Source: Planosporangium spinosum (GTDB taxonomy: Bacteria; Actinomycetota; Actinomycetes; Mycobacteriales; Micromonosporaceae). Taken from it: a stretch of 64,000 nt of DNA. The DNA is taken from the NCBI RefSeq assembly GCF_049999945.1, contig NZ_JBLYUB010000010.1, forward strand, positions 1 to 64,000, given 5' to 3'. The translations under genes and the position numbers were made by a program. The notes beneath the pieces were generated by a model. It was not told the DNA's origin. It did not search any database and saw only the letters and a program-made list of their open reading frames with translations. Of this stretch, positions 16,556 to 24,596 are shown in pieces (position 1 is the stretch's first letter; each line of letters begins with the position of its first letter).

Positions 16556-17095
16556 TCAGTAGTTCATCGTGGTGTCGCTGTTGACCGCCAGGATGATCAT
16601 CACGATCATGAAGCCGATGTAGAGCAGGCCCAGGCCGGTGATGATCCAGCCGACGATGATGCCGGTCAGGGCCATGCCGGCGCCGCCCTCGCCGCGCTCG
16701 CGGATCTGCTTACGGGCGACATGTCCCATGATCGCGCCTACCGGCGCGGTGATGCCGCAGCCCAGGCCGACCAGCGACAGGATCATCGACACCATCGCCA
16801 GGGTGTTGGTGGGCGGAGCCGCCGGTACCGGAGCGCCGTAGCCGTAGCCGTAGCCGTACGCGGGCTGGGCGGGGTAGCCGGCCGGGCTGCCCGGTGCGGC
16901 GTATCCCGGGGTGGTGGCGTACGGATCGGTGTAGCCCGGTGCGCCCGTGGTGGCGGCGTACGGGTCGGCGTAGGGCTGTTGGCCCGGCTGCTGCTGGTCC
17001 GGTTGCGACTGCTGCTGCGGCGGGTATGGTTGCTGCTCGGCCGGCGGCCAGGGCGGGTTCTGCCAACTCTCCGGCTGCTGCGGCGGCTGTGTCAT
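16556..17095 (-). CDS. DUF4190 membrane protein, Pro/Gln/Tyr-rich N-terminus
   Basis: A 179-residue protein with a disordered N-terminal half rich in Pro, Gln, Tyr and Gly (repeated YGYGYGYG and DPYATT units), then two membrane helices (about 115-137 and 150-175) flanking the DUF4190 signature GHVARKQIRERGEGGAGMAL. ATG 17095 has GGAG about 10 bases upstream. A paralogue lies at 18196-18654 on the same strand, on the other side of an SDR gene. The family has no defined function; the disordered tail probably faces the cytoplasm. Confidence 0.83.
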   Translation of the reverse strand: MTQPPQQPESWQNPPWPPAEQQPYPPQQQSQPDQQQPGQQPYADPYAATTGAPGYTDPYATTPGYAAPGSPAGYPAQPAYGYGYGYGAPVPAAPPTNTLAMVSMILSLVGLGCGITAPVGAIMGHVARKQIRERGEGGAGMALTGIIVGWIITGLGLLYIGFMIVMIILAVNSDTTMNY

Positions 17096-17277
17096 GTGGT
17101 TGCTCCGTATGCTCACGAGGCGCGGCATGCGGCCGCGACCCACCGTCCTTCGACGCCGGGCTTCGCCAGGGTAGCGGCCGGTGCCCGTTCCGACTGTCCC
17201 CCGGTTCGGCTCATCCTCTGCGCGCAACATTCGCGTTGTCGTTGCCCCGCACCTCCGTAACGGGCAGGATCGCTGGC

Positions 17278-18195
17278 ATGGCACCTGATTCGCGACGCGA
17301 TGTCGCGGCCGGCGCGAAGAGCGGCCGGCGCGACGTCAGCCGGCCAGGCCAGGCCCGGCGTACCCTCCGGGCGGTCCCCAACGGCGAGCAGCCCGAGGAC
17401 GTACCGGCCGTGACCGAGCAGTCCGCCCCGTTGGCGACCGACCGGCTTGACGGCAAGGTGGCGCTGGTCACCGGCGCCGGCAGCCCGGACGGTATCGGTT
17501 ACGCGACGGCCCGCCGGCTGCGCGCGCTCGGCGCCACCGTCGCGATCGTGTCCACCACCCGGCGCATCCATGAGCGGGCGGGCGAGCTGGGCGTCACCGG
17601 CTTCGTCGCCGACCTGACCGTGGAGGCGGAGGTGGGTGCGCTCGCCGACGCGATCGGCGACCAGTTGGGCGCCGTCGACATCGTCGTCAACAACGCCGGC
17701 CTGGCCAGCAAGGCCAGCCCCGAGGTGCTGCGGCCGGTCGCCCAGTTGACCTACGACGAGTGGCGCGCCGAGATCGACCGCAACCTCAGCACGGCGTTCC
17801 TGGTCAGCCGTGCTTTCGTCGGCGGGATGGCCGAGCACGGCTGGGGGCGCATCGTCAACCTGGCCGCCACCGCCGGGCCGGTGAACGCGCTGCCGGCCGA
17901 GGCCGGGTACGCGGCGGCCAAGGCCGGTGTGGTCGGCCTGACCCGGGCGCTCGCCATGGAACTGGTGGCCGACGGCATCACCGTCAACGCGGTGGCGCCC
18001 GGCATCATCCACACCGGCGCGTCCACCCTCGTGGAGCTCAAGCAGGGGTACGGCACCCCGATGGGGCGTCCCGGCACCCCCGACGAGGTGGCCGCCACGA
18101 TCGCGTTCCTGTGCTCACCGTCGGCGTCGTACATCACCGGCCAGATGCTCATCGTCGACGGCGGCAACAGCGTGCAGGAGGCGCAATACCGGTAG
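17278..18195 (+). CDS. FabG-like short-chain dehydrogenase with N-terminal extension
   Basis: A 305-residue SDR. An N-terminal extension of about 50 residues, basic and without homology, precedes VALVTGAGSPDGIGYATARR. The NNAGLASKA segment and the catalytic YAAAKAGVVGLTRAL follow, and the chain ends with the FabG-type GQMLIVDGGNSVQ. The start is ATG 17278 (AGGA at -9) or GTG 17410 without the extension. Its stop is immediately adjacent to the stop of the opposite-strand DUF4190 gene. The substrate is unknown; by context it may handle a 3-hydroxyacyl-CoA or ketone. Confidence 0.83.
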   Translation: MAPDSRRDVAAGAKSGRRDVSRPGQARRTLRAVPNGEQPEDVPAVTEQSAPLATDRLDGKVALVTGAGSPDGIGYATARRLRALGATVAIVSTTRRIHERAGELGVTGFVADLTVEAEVGALADAIGDQLGAVDIVVNNAGLASKASPEVLRPVAQLTYDEWRAEIDRNLSTAFLVSRAFVGGMAEHGWGRIVNLAATAGPVNALPAEAGYAAAKAGVVGLTRALAMELVADGITVNAVAPGIIHTGASTLVELKQGYGTPMGRPGTPDEVAATIAFLCSPSASYITGQMLIVDGGNSVQEAQYR

Positions 18196-18202
18196 CTACC
18201 GG
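18189..18202. terminator. 14-bp palindrome containing both convergent stop codons
   Basis: CCGGTAGCTACCGG is a perfect palindrome. Its left TAG ends the rightward SDR gene and its right CTA is the TAG of the leftward DUF4190 gene, so the two reading frames abut with no gap. A small terminator or simply a compact junction. Confidence 0.45.
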
Positions 18203-18654
18203 GAGCCGTTGGCGTGCGGGATGACGTTGAGGGCGCCGCAGCACAGGCACACGCTCAGCGCGAGCCAGAGGTACCCGAGGACGAGCCCGGCGGTGGCCAG
18301 CCCGCTGCCGCCCTCGCCGGTACGCGCGATCTGGCGCTTCCCGACGTGGCCGAAGATGATCGCCAGCGGCCAGAACACGAACGCGAAGACCAGGGACAGG
18401 ATCGCCATCGCGTTGGTGGGGCGGGGCGCCGGTGGTACGGGCTGGTGTGCGCCGGCGACGTCGTACCCCACCGGGGCGTATGCCGACGGCGGGTAACCGG
18501 GGTCGCCGTATCCGGGGACGCCGTACCCGGCGGCGGACACGATCGGCGCACCGTACGGGTCGATCAGCGTGGGCGGCTCGACCGGACCGCCCAGGGGCTG
18601 CGTGGGCTCATCGCCGTGGGGCTGCGTGGGCTCATCGCCGTACGTCGACGTCAC
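18196..18654 (-). CDS. second DUF4190 membrane protein
   Basis: A 152-residue paralogue of the protein at 16556-17095. It has a Pro/Tyr/Gly-rich N-terminus with a duplicated GDEPTQP unit, then two membrane helices around GHVGKRQIARTGEGGSGLAT. A Cys cluster (VCLCCGAL) lies in the second helix. Start is GTG 18654. Function unknown. Confidence 0.82.
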   Translation of the reverse strand: MTSTYGDEPTQPHGDEPTQPLGGPVEPPTLIDPYGAPIVSAAGYGVPGYGDPGYPPSAYAPVGYDVAGAHQPVPPAPRPTNAMAILSLVFAFVFWPLAIIFGHVGKRQIARTGEGGSGLATAGLVLGYLWLALSVCLCCGALNVIPHANGSR

Positions 18655-18855
18655 CGGTCAACCGTAGCCGTCAGGCGCATCATTGCGGGTGGCGGGATTT
18701 CCGGTGACGGTATTCACAGCATCAGCGGTCGCAGGTGACCTGTCAGTAACTTAATCTGCGTTCAACAGTGCGGCAGCGCGTGCCGTCGCGTCGTCCACCG
18801 GCAGCGCCGTCTCCGCGCATTGCGCCTTCACCCCATAGCGCCCTGGAGGGTCACC

Positions 18856-20058
18856 ATGGCACGCCTCGCCCAGACGCCCGGCCTGACCGACGTCCAGCAG
18901 TCGATCCTGGAAACCGTCCGGGAGTTCGTGGACAAGGAGATCATCCCGCACGCGCAGCACCTGGAGCACGCCGACGAGTACCCCGAGGACATCGTCGCCG
19001 GGATGCGGGAGATGGGACTGTTCGGCATCACGATCGACGAGGAGTACGGCGGGCTGGGGGAGTCCCTGCTGACCTACGCCCTCGTCGTCGAGGAGCTGTC
19101 GCGCGGCTGGATGTCGATCTCCGGCATCATCAACACCCACTTCATCGTCGCGTACCTGATCTCGCACCATGGTTCACCGGAGCAGAAGCGGTACTTCCTG
19201 CCGAAGATGGCCGAGGGTGCCGTCCGGGGCGCCTTCTCGATGTCGGAGCCGGGCTGCGGCTCGGACGTCTCGGCGATCCGTACCAAGGCGGTCCGTGACG
19301 GTGACCGGTTCACCATCGACGGCCAGAAGATGTGGCTGACCAACGGCGGGCAGTCGTCGGTGGTCGCGACCCTGGTCAAGACGGACCTCGGTGCCGAGAC
19401 CGTGTACGGGAACATGACGACCTTCCTGCTGGAGAAGGAGCCCGGCTTCGGCGAGACCGCGCCCGGGCTGACCATCCCCGGCAAGATCGAGAAGATGGGG
19501 TACAAGGGCGTCGAGACGACCGAGATGGTCCTCGACGGTCACGTCGTACCGGCGACCGCCGTCCTCGGCGGTGTCGACGCCGGCCTCGGCCGCGGCTTCT
19601 ACCAGATGATGGACGGTATCGAGGTTGGCCGGGTCAACGTCGCCGCCCGTGCCTGCGGCATCTCCATCCGCGCCTTCGAACTGGCCGTCGCGTACGCCCA
19701 GCAGCGGCAGACCTTCGGCAAGCCGCTCGCCGGCCACCAGGCGATCGCGTTCAAGCTCGCCGAGATGGGTACCAAGATCGAGGCGGCGCACGCCCTGATG
19801 GTCAACGCCGCCCGACTGAAGGACGCCGGCAAGCGCAACGACGTCGAGGCCGGTATGGCGAAGCTACTGGCCAGCGAGTACTGCGCTGAGGTGGTGCAGG
19901 AGGCGTTCCGCATCCACGGCGGCTACGGCTACTCCAAGGAGTACGAGATCGAGCGGCTGATGCGCGAGGCGCCGTTCCTGCTCATCGGCGAGGGTACGTC
20001 CGAGATCCAGAAGACCATCATCTCGCGGGGCCTGCTCAAGGAGTACAGGCAGCGCTGA
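18856..20058 (+). CDS. acyl-CoA dehydrogenase (methylsuccinyl-CoA dehydrogenase candidate)
   Basis: A 400-residue FAD-dependent acyl-CoA dehydrogenase. The FAD/substrate-binding motif MSEPGCGSDVSAI is near 130-142, WLTNGGQSS follows, and the C-terminal helical domain ends in GGYGYSKEYEIERLMREAP and the FAD-contacting EGTSEIQKTIISRGLL. GGAGGG precedes ATG 18856. Its mate genes (CoA-ester lyase at 15.5 kb, MaoC dehydratase at 26.2 kb) suggest a role in ethylmalonyl-CoA-type acetyl-CoA assimilation. A branched-chain or short-chain acyl-CoA substrate remains possible. Confidence 0.87.
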   Translation: MARLAQTPGLTDVQQSILETVREFVDKEIIPHAQHLEHADEYPEDIVAGMREMGLFGITIDEEYGGLGESLLTYALVVEELSRGWMSISGIINTHFIVAYLISHHGSPEQKRYFLPKMAEGAVRGAFSMSEPGCGSDVSAIRTKAVRDGDRFTIDGQKMWLTNGGQSSVVATLVKTDLGAETVYGNMTTFLLEKEPGFGETAPGLTIPGKIEKMGYKGVETTEMVLDGHVVPATAVLGGVDAGLGRGFYQMMDGIEVGRVNVAARACGISIRAFELAVAYAQQRQTFGKPLAGHQAIAFKLAEMGTKIEAAHALMVNAARLKDAGKRNDVEAGMAKLLASEYCAEVVQEAFRIHGGYGYSKEYEIERLMREAPFLLIGEGTSEIQKTIISRGLLKEYRQR

Positions 20059-20073
20059 CGCCCGTGTCGGTAC

Positions 20074-20130
20074 GGTCGGCACCGCTTCGGGGAGTCCGGT
20101 GGCCCCGGACCCCGGAAAGCGGTGCCGACC
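20074..20130. terminator. 14-bp hairpin between convergent genes
   Basis: GGTCGGCACCGCTT (20074-20087) pairs perfectly with 20117-20130. The interior can fold further. It sits between the acyl-CoA dehydrogenase stop and the stop of the CoA-binding protein. Confidence 0.75.
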
Positions 20131-20137
20131 GGCACGC

Positions 20138-20554
20138 TCAGGCCGGTTCGATGTTGCGGGTGAGGCTGGCGTGCGCGCGGACCACCGCGATGCACTGGTC
20201 TTCGACGTAGTCGATGCCCGCTTCCTCGGCGATCTCGCGGGCCTCGGGCGACGTGATGCCCTGCTGCAGCCACACCGCCTTGGCGCCGATCGCGATGGCC
20301 TGCCGCACGACCTCGGCGGCCTCCGCGCTCGGGCGGAAGACGTTGACCAGGTCCACCGGTTCGGGGATCTCGGCCAGCACCGGGTAGGCGCGCTGCTCCC
20401 AGATCTCATCCACGTACGGGTTGACCGGGATGACCCGCCAACCGTGGCGCAGCATCTGCGCCGGCACCTCATGTGCCGGCTTGTCGGGGTCACGGGAGGC
20501 GCCGACCACCGCGATGGTGACCGACTCTCCGAGAATCTGCCGTGCGGTCCTCAC
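20138..20554 (-). CDS. YccU-like CoA-binding protein
   Basis: A 138-residue Rossmann-fold protein matching the stand-alone CoA_binding (YccU) family in length and motifs: TIAVVGASRDPDKPAHEV near the N-terminus, IPVNPYVDEIWEQRAYP, VDLVNVFRPSAEAAEVV and VWLQQGI. GTG 20554 is chosen because homologues begin close to ARQILGESVTIAV; an upstream in-frame start at 20599 would overlap the neighbour. Function beyond CoA binding is unknown. Confidence 0.85.
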   Translation of the reverse strand: MRTARQILGESVTIAVVGASRDPDKPAHEVPAQMLRHGWRVIPVNPYVDEIWEQRAYPVLAEIPEPVDLVNVFRPSAEAAEVVRQAIAIGAKAVWLQQGITSPEAREIAEEAGIDYVEDQCIAVVRAHASLTRNIEPA

Positions 20555-20564
20555 CTGCGAAAGG

Positions 20565-21368
20565 TTAGCTCGGTTCGGCCGACTCTGCCGACAATCCACT
20601 GTGGACGTGTTGGTGGCGGGCCGGGTGGCCGTCCGACCGCTCGGCCACCGACCGCTCCTGTTCGGTCGCGAGGAGTTCCCGCACCCGCTCCTGCTCGTCC
20701 GCGCCGCCGATAGCCGCCCGCCGTTCCGGATGGGCGACGTAGTAGTCGATCACGTTCATCAGGTGGAGCAGATTCACCCCGGTCGTCACCTCCGGCCACG
20801 ACCACCTCCACCGGCGGCCCTTCACCCCGAGGTCGAGAGCGCTCCGCGCCCCGGCCGCCCGTACCACCGTCGACCCGACGGCGTCCCAGGCGACGGTCCG
20901 GCGTACCGGGTAGCCACGCACGACACCGTCCGCGGTCAGGGCGACGGTCGGCGCCCCCGTCGCGAACCGAACCGCCACGACGAGCGCGGCGGCCACGACC
21001 AGCCCGACGGCGACCAGCGCCCACCAGGTGCTGACCAGCAGCACCGCCACCACGACCCCGTACGTGAGGAAGCCGCCCAGCCGCGGACACGTCACCCGGT
21101 GGACCGGCGGCGCGGCGAACGCGGGACGGCCACCCAGCCGGGTCACCGCCAGCGCGGCGGGCGGCGGGACGCCCCGCCCTGCCGCGCGCAGACTGCCCAG
21201 GAACGCCAGCCCGAAGAACGGCCACGCCAGCACGAGCCCGTACCGGCGCACCGCGTCCGGGCCGCCGGCGGCGTAGACCCCGGCGGCCGCGACGAGCGCG
21301 GCGACGAACGGGCCGAAGAGCCAAGCCAGCTCACTCCGGGTCGGGCGCGGCATCGCAGTCGGCGGCAT
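20565..21368 (-). CDS. hypothetical membrane protein with PH-like C-terminal region
   Basis: A protein of about 267 residues with hydrophobic segments near 12-35, 45-63 and 103-145. A soluble part follows (VALTADGVVRGYPVRRTVAWDAVG, then WRWSWPEVTTGVNLLHLMNVIDYY) that resembles a bacterial PH-like domain. No family was recognised with certainty. The start could be ATG 21368 or ATG 21353; neither has a clear ribosome site. It lies between the YccU-like gene and the intein-bearing radical SAM gene, all leftward. Confidence 0.65.
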   Translation of the reverse strand: MPPTAMPRPTRSELAWLFGPFVAALVAAAGVYAAGGPDAVRRYGLVLAWPFFGLAFLGSLRAAGRGVPPPAALAVTRLGGRPAFAAPPVHRVTCPRLGGFLTYGVVVAVLLVSTWWALVAVGLVVAAALVVAVRFATGAPTVALTADGVVRGYPVRRTVAWDAVGSTVVRAAGARSALDLGVKGRRWRWSWPEVTTGVNLLHLMNVIDYYVAHPERRAAIGGADEQERVRELLATEQERSVAERSDGHPARHQHVHSGLSAESAEPS

Positions 21369-21391
21369 GGGCCGAGAATAGGCGGACGCCA

Positions 21392-23569
21392 CTACAGCAG
21401 GGTCAACTGCTCAGCTTCCGGACCGCCGCCGGCCGGACCGCCGCCGGCCGGGCCGCCGCCGACGGGGCCGGCACCCCGGGCGCCGGCCCCGAGCACCCGC
21501 ACCTCCTGCGGGCTGGCCAGCACCTGCCGGGCGGTGTTGGTGCCACCGGAGCGCAGTCCGTACCGGCGCGCCGCCTGCCGCACCCGGGCCGTCAGCTCCC
21601 GCTGGTACCCCTGGCCGAGGTACGCGCCGTCGCGGTACCACTCGCGGTAACGCGGCAACAGGTCCGGCCGCTCCCGGGCGAGCCAGGCCAGGTACCACTC
21701 CCGCGCGCCGGGCCGCAGATGCAGCCCCAGCGGCACCACGCTGGCGGCACCCGCGGCCGCGATCGCGTCCACCGTCTCGTCGATGGACTCCGCGGTATCG
21801 GAGATGCCCGGCAGGATCGGCGCCATCAGCACCCCGACCGCGAAACCCTCGTCGGACAGCCGCCGCACCACGTCCAGGCGGCGACGGGGGCTCGGGGCGC
21901 CCGGCTCGACCGAGCGCCACAGCGCCTCGTCGACGAAGCCGACCGACATGGACAGTCCGACCCCGGTGACCTCGGCGGCCTGCTTTAGCAGGTCGAGGTC
22001 GCGCAGAATCAGGGTGCCCTTGGTGAGGATCGAGAACGGGTTGGCGAAGTCGCGCAGCGCGGCGAGGATGTCGCGCATCAGCCGGTACCGACCCTCGGCC
22101 CGCTGGTAACAGTCCACGTTGCTGCCCATCGCGATCTGCTCGCCCCGCCAGCGCGGTGATGCCAGTTCCCTGCGCAGCAGCTCACCGGCGTTCACCTTCA
22201 CCACGACCCGGGTGTCGAAGTCGTGACCGGCATCGAGGTCCAGGTACGTGTGCGTGTGACGGGCGAAGCAGTTGTGGCTGACCACCCCGTTGGCGATGAA
22301 GTCTCCGGTGCCGGTCGTGATGTCGTAGAGCGGGAGATCGAGCTCGAGTGACTCGATCGACACGACCCCGAGCTTCGCCTTGCTCTTGATGGCCGTGCCG
22401 TCGATCGTGCGCTTACGGGTGATCGCCGGATCGACGCTGTGGAAGAAGCGGAGGTGCTCGGACAGTCCACCACGGACCCGGACGTGACACAGACCATTCG
22501 CGTGGTTGGTCCGTTCCAGAACCGGATCGAAGCCGAAGTGCCGCAGGCAGCCGAGGGTCCACCGGAGCATGTCGGGATCAGTGTCCGTGATGCGCAGGAC
22601 GCGTCCGCTGTTCCCACCTTCCGCGTCGAAGATGCCGGCCAGGAACCCGAGGCGCCAGTCGTCGTCCGGCTGCTCCGGCCAGCGGATCAGCTTGCGGAGC
22701 GTGGCGACCGCCGGTTGGCCCGATGCCCGGATCGCCGAAGCGTCCTGCCTGCTCCCGGTCGCCTGCTGGAAGACGAACTCCGCGGTGGGAACGTGGAAGT
22801 CGGCGAGGTAGTCACGTGCCCGGTCCAGCGCCTCCCGGTCGAGGGCCAGCCGGAAGCGGTGGACTCTCTCCTCCGCGTAGGTGTACGGCCCGACGTGGCC
22901 AGCTCCGCGGATCATGCCGCACAGGTAGCCCCGCCGGTACTCCGGCGAGTCCTTCGGTGGCGGGGCGAACTGCCCCGTACCCATCAGCTTGTTGCCGGTC
23001 GTCAGGTGCGGCCGGCGCGCCGCGCCCTGGTGCCCACCGGTCACGAACGTCCAACCCCGCTCGGTCAGGAACCGGTGGTCGCCGCTCGTGACGAGTCGCG
23101 TGCCGTCCTCCAACGTCAGCCGGTACGCCGGCTTGACCGTCGACCAGTGGGCCAGGACCTCGGTCGGCACGTAGCGGCGGTAGTCGCCCTCCTGGACCGT
23201 GCCGTAGATCCGGTCGCCCACCTTGAGGTCCGCGATCGGCTTCGTGCGGCCGTCCGCCATCAGGACGGGGGTGTCGCCGGTCAGGCAGTAGGCACACGCA
23301 TGACTGCATCCCCGGTACGGGTTGAGCGTCCACTCGAACGGAACCCGGGAGGTGCCCGGCACCCGGTTGATGATGGACTTCGCGCGCACCTCGTAGAAGG
23401 TCATGCCGCGGAACTCGGGTGTGTCGAACGTGCGCGCGACGGCCCCGGCGATCGGGATGGGCAGGGCGGGCTCGCCGTCGGGGGCGGTGCCGTTGCTGCC
23501 GCCTCCGGCAGCGGTGCCGTCCGCGCCCTTGCCGCTCGTGCCGTTGATCGAAAGGTTCTCCCAGCGCAC
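21392..23569 (-). CDS. Rv2578c-family radical SAM protein interrupted by an intein
   Basis: A precursor of 725 residues, from which removal of a 339-residue intein leaves a 386-residue radical SAM enzyme. The cluster motif is CSHACAY followed by the intein (C95 to N433) and then CFARHTHTYLD, so splicing rebuilds the C-x3-C-x2-C that binds the 4Fe-4S cluster; Cys434 is both the +1 extein nucleophile and the third cluster ligand. The rest of the fold is clear (GVGLSMSVGFVDEALWRSVE, APILPGISD). The C-terminus is Gly/Pro repeats (VGGGPAGGGPAGGGP). Homologues are loosely called spore photoproduct lyase-like; the substrate is not established. A perfect LexA box lies 9 bases before the GTG start, pointing to DNA-damage control. 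Confidence 0.92.
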   Translation of the reverse strand: MRWENLSINGTSGKGADGTAAGGGSNGTAPDGEPALPIPIAGAVARTFDTPEFRGMTFYEVRAKSIINRVPGTSRVPFEWTLNPYRGCSHACAYCLTGDTPVLMADGRTKPIADLKVGDRIYGTVQEGDYRRYVPTEVLAHWSTVKPAYRLTLEDGTRLVTSGDHRFLTERGWTFVTGGHQGAARRPHLTTGNKLMGTGQFAPPPKDSPEYRRGYLCGMIRGAGHVGPYTYAEERVHRFRLALDREALDRARDYLADFHVPTAEFVFQQATGSRQDASAIRASGQPAVATLRKLIRWPEQPDDDWRLGFLAGIFDAEGGNSGRVLRITDTDPDMLRWTLGCLRHFGFDPVLERTNHANGLCHVRVRGGLSEHLRFFHSVDPAITRKRTIDGTAIKSKAKLGVVSIESLELDLPLYDITTGTGDFIANGVVSHNCFARHTHTYLDLDAGHDFDTRVVVKVNAGELLRRELASPRWRGEQIAMGSNVDCYQRAEGRYRLMRDILAALRDFANPFSILTKGTLILRDLDLLKQAAEVTGVGLSMSVGFVDEALWRSVEPGAPSPRRRLDVVRRLSDEGFAVGVLMAPILPGISDTAESIDETVDAIAAAGAASVVPLGLHLRPGAREWYLAWLARERPDLLPRYREWYRDGAYLGQGYQRELTARVRQAARRYGLRSGGTNTARQVLASPQEVRVLGAGARGAGPVGGGPAGGGPAGGGPEAEQLTLL
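22271..23287 (-). other. intein with degenerate LAGLIDADG endonuclease
   Basis: Residues 95-433 of the host precursor. Block A starts CLTGDTPVLMADG. Block B is RLVTSGDHRFLTERGW. Two LAGLIDADG-type helices follow: YLCGMIRGAGH and FLAGIFDAEGG. Block F/G is YDITTGTGDFIANGVVSHN, followed by +1 Cys. The splicing residues C1, the penultimate His, the terminal Asn and +1 Cys are all present, so splicing looks intact. In the first helix the catalytic acid position is Ala (codon GCT) where an Asp is expected; the second keeps Glu. Homing cleavage is therefore probably lost or reduced. Confidence 0.9.
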
Positions 23570-23577
23570 CCGCCTAT

Positions 23578-23593
23578 TCGAACACTAGTTCGA
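23578..23593. promoter_or_regulatory. perfect LexA (SOS) box
   Basis: TCGAAC-ACTA-GTTCGA matches the actinobacterial/Gram-positive LexA consensus TCGAACnnnnGTTCGA at every fixed position. It lies 9-24 bases upstream of the radical SAM start. On the minus strand the box contains TAGTGT, a possible -10 element, so LexA binding would block initiation. Confidence 0.85.
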
Positions 23594-23652
23594 CCGGCTG
23601 TCCAGCGGGCGCGCCGGGACGTGGGGTGGTGCGGTGACGTGGGGTGGTGTGG

Positions 23653-24015
23653 TCAGGACGCGTTCGCGGCGACCTGGCGGCGTACCTCGTCCATGTCGAG
23701 GGCGCGGATCTGGCTGATGAGCGACTCCAGTGCGCTCTCCGGCAGGGCGCCCGGCTGCGCGAACACCATGATTCCGTCGCGGATCGCCATCACGGTCGGG
23801 ATCGAGCGGATCTCGAACTCGCTCGCGAGCAGCTGCTCGGCTTCGGTGTCGACCTTCGCGAAGGTGATGTCGGGGTGGTTCTCCGAGGCGCGCTCGTAGA
23901 CGGGCGCGAACGCGCGGCAGGGTCCACACCAGCCGGCCCAGAAGTCGACGAGCACGATTCCCTCGCCGGAAACGGTCTCCGCGAAGTTCTCAGCGGTGAG
24001 CGCTACTGTCGCCAT
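23653..24015 (-). CDS. thioredoxin
   Basis: A 120-residue thioredoxin with the redox motif FWAGWCGPCRAFAPV (Cys near 32 and 35), the cis-Pro segment RSIPTVMAIRDG and the usual ATVALTAENF start. It reduces cytoplasmic disulfides. ATG 24015 has GGAG at 8 bases; an in-frame ATG seven codons upstream is less well placed. The last 20 residues form an additional short helix. It is divergent from the DCC-family gene, another thiol-redox-fold gene. Confidence 0.9.
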   Translation of the reverse strand: MATVALTAENFAETVSGEGIVLVDFWAGWCGPCRAFAPVYERASENHPDITFAKVDTEAEQLLASEFEIRSIPTVMAIRDGIMVFAQPGALPESALESLISQIRALDMDEVRRQVAANAS

Positions 24016-24154
24016 TGTCTCGTCTCCGATCTGCATCCTGCGGGTACTCCGTCTGCAACGACCGGCCGGTCGCCGCGATTCCAGTCCACAGCGTGCGGAT
24101 TGTCACCTCAGGCGTACCCCCCACCGACCGGCTAAACCACCGCACAATTGATCC

Positions 24155-24565
24155 ATGCGAGCGACGTTCGTCTACGACGGTGACTGCGCCTTCTGTTCGA
24201 CGTGTGCGCGCTTCATCGAGCGGCGTATCCACACGCCCGCGTTCGTCGCGGCCTGGCAGCGGCTCGATCTGGCCGCGCTCGGGCTGAGCGACGAGCGGTG
24301 CGCCGATGCCGTGCAGTGGGTCGGCGCCGACGGCGAGGTCGCGGCCGGGCCGTCGGCCATCGCCCGCCTGCTGCGGCAGGCCGGCGGGGTCAGCGGTCGC
24401 CTGGTGTGGCGGCCGGCCGGTGCGGTGCTCGGCACCCGGCCCGCGCTCGCGGTGGCCTGGCCGGTGTACCGATGGGTGGCCCGCAACCGGCATCGTCTGC
24501 CCGGCGGGACCGCGGCGTGTGCGCTGCCCCGTACGCCCGTGCCGGCGTCGCCTCCGTCGGTCTAG
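24155..24565 (+). CDS. DCC-family thiol-disulfide oxidoreductase-like protein (DUF393)
   Basis: A 136-residue protein beginning with the family signature FVYDGDCAFCSTCARF, where D9, C11 and C14 or C17 give the DxxCxxC-type motif. DUF393 proteins often occur beside HTTM/vitamin K carboxylase-like membrane proteins, and such a gene follows immediately, convergent. The 3' end runs into a short repeat (GTCGGTCTA three times, 24557-24600). The substrate is unknown. Confidence 0.85.
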   Translation: MRATFVYDGDCAFCSTCARFIERRIHTPAFVAAWQRLDLAALGLSDERCADAVQWVGADGEVAAGPSAIARLLRQAGGVSGRLVWRPAGAVLGTRPALAVAWPVYRWVARNRHRLPGGTAACALPRTPVPASPPSV

Positions 24566-24596
24566 AGACCCCGTCGGTCTACGAGACTCCGTCGGT

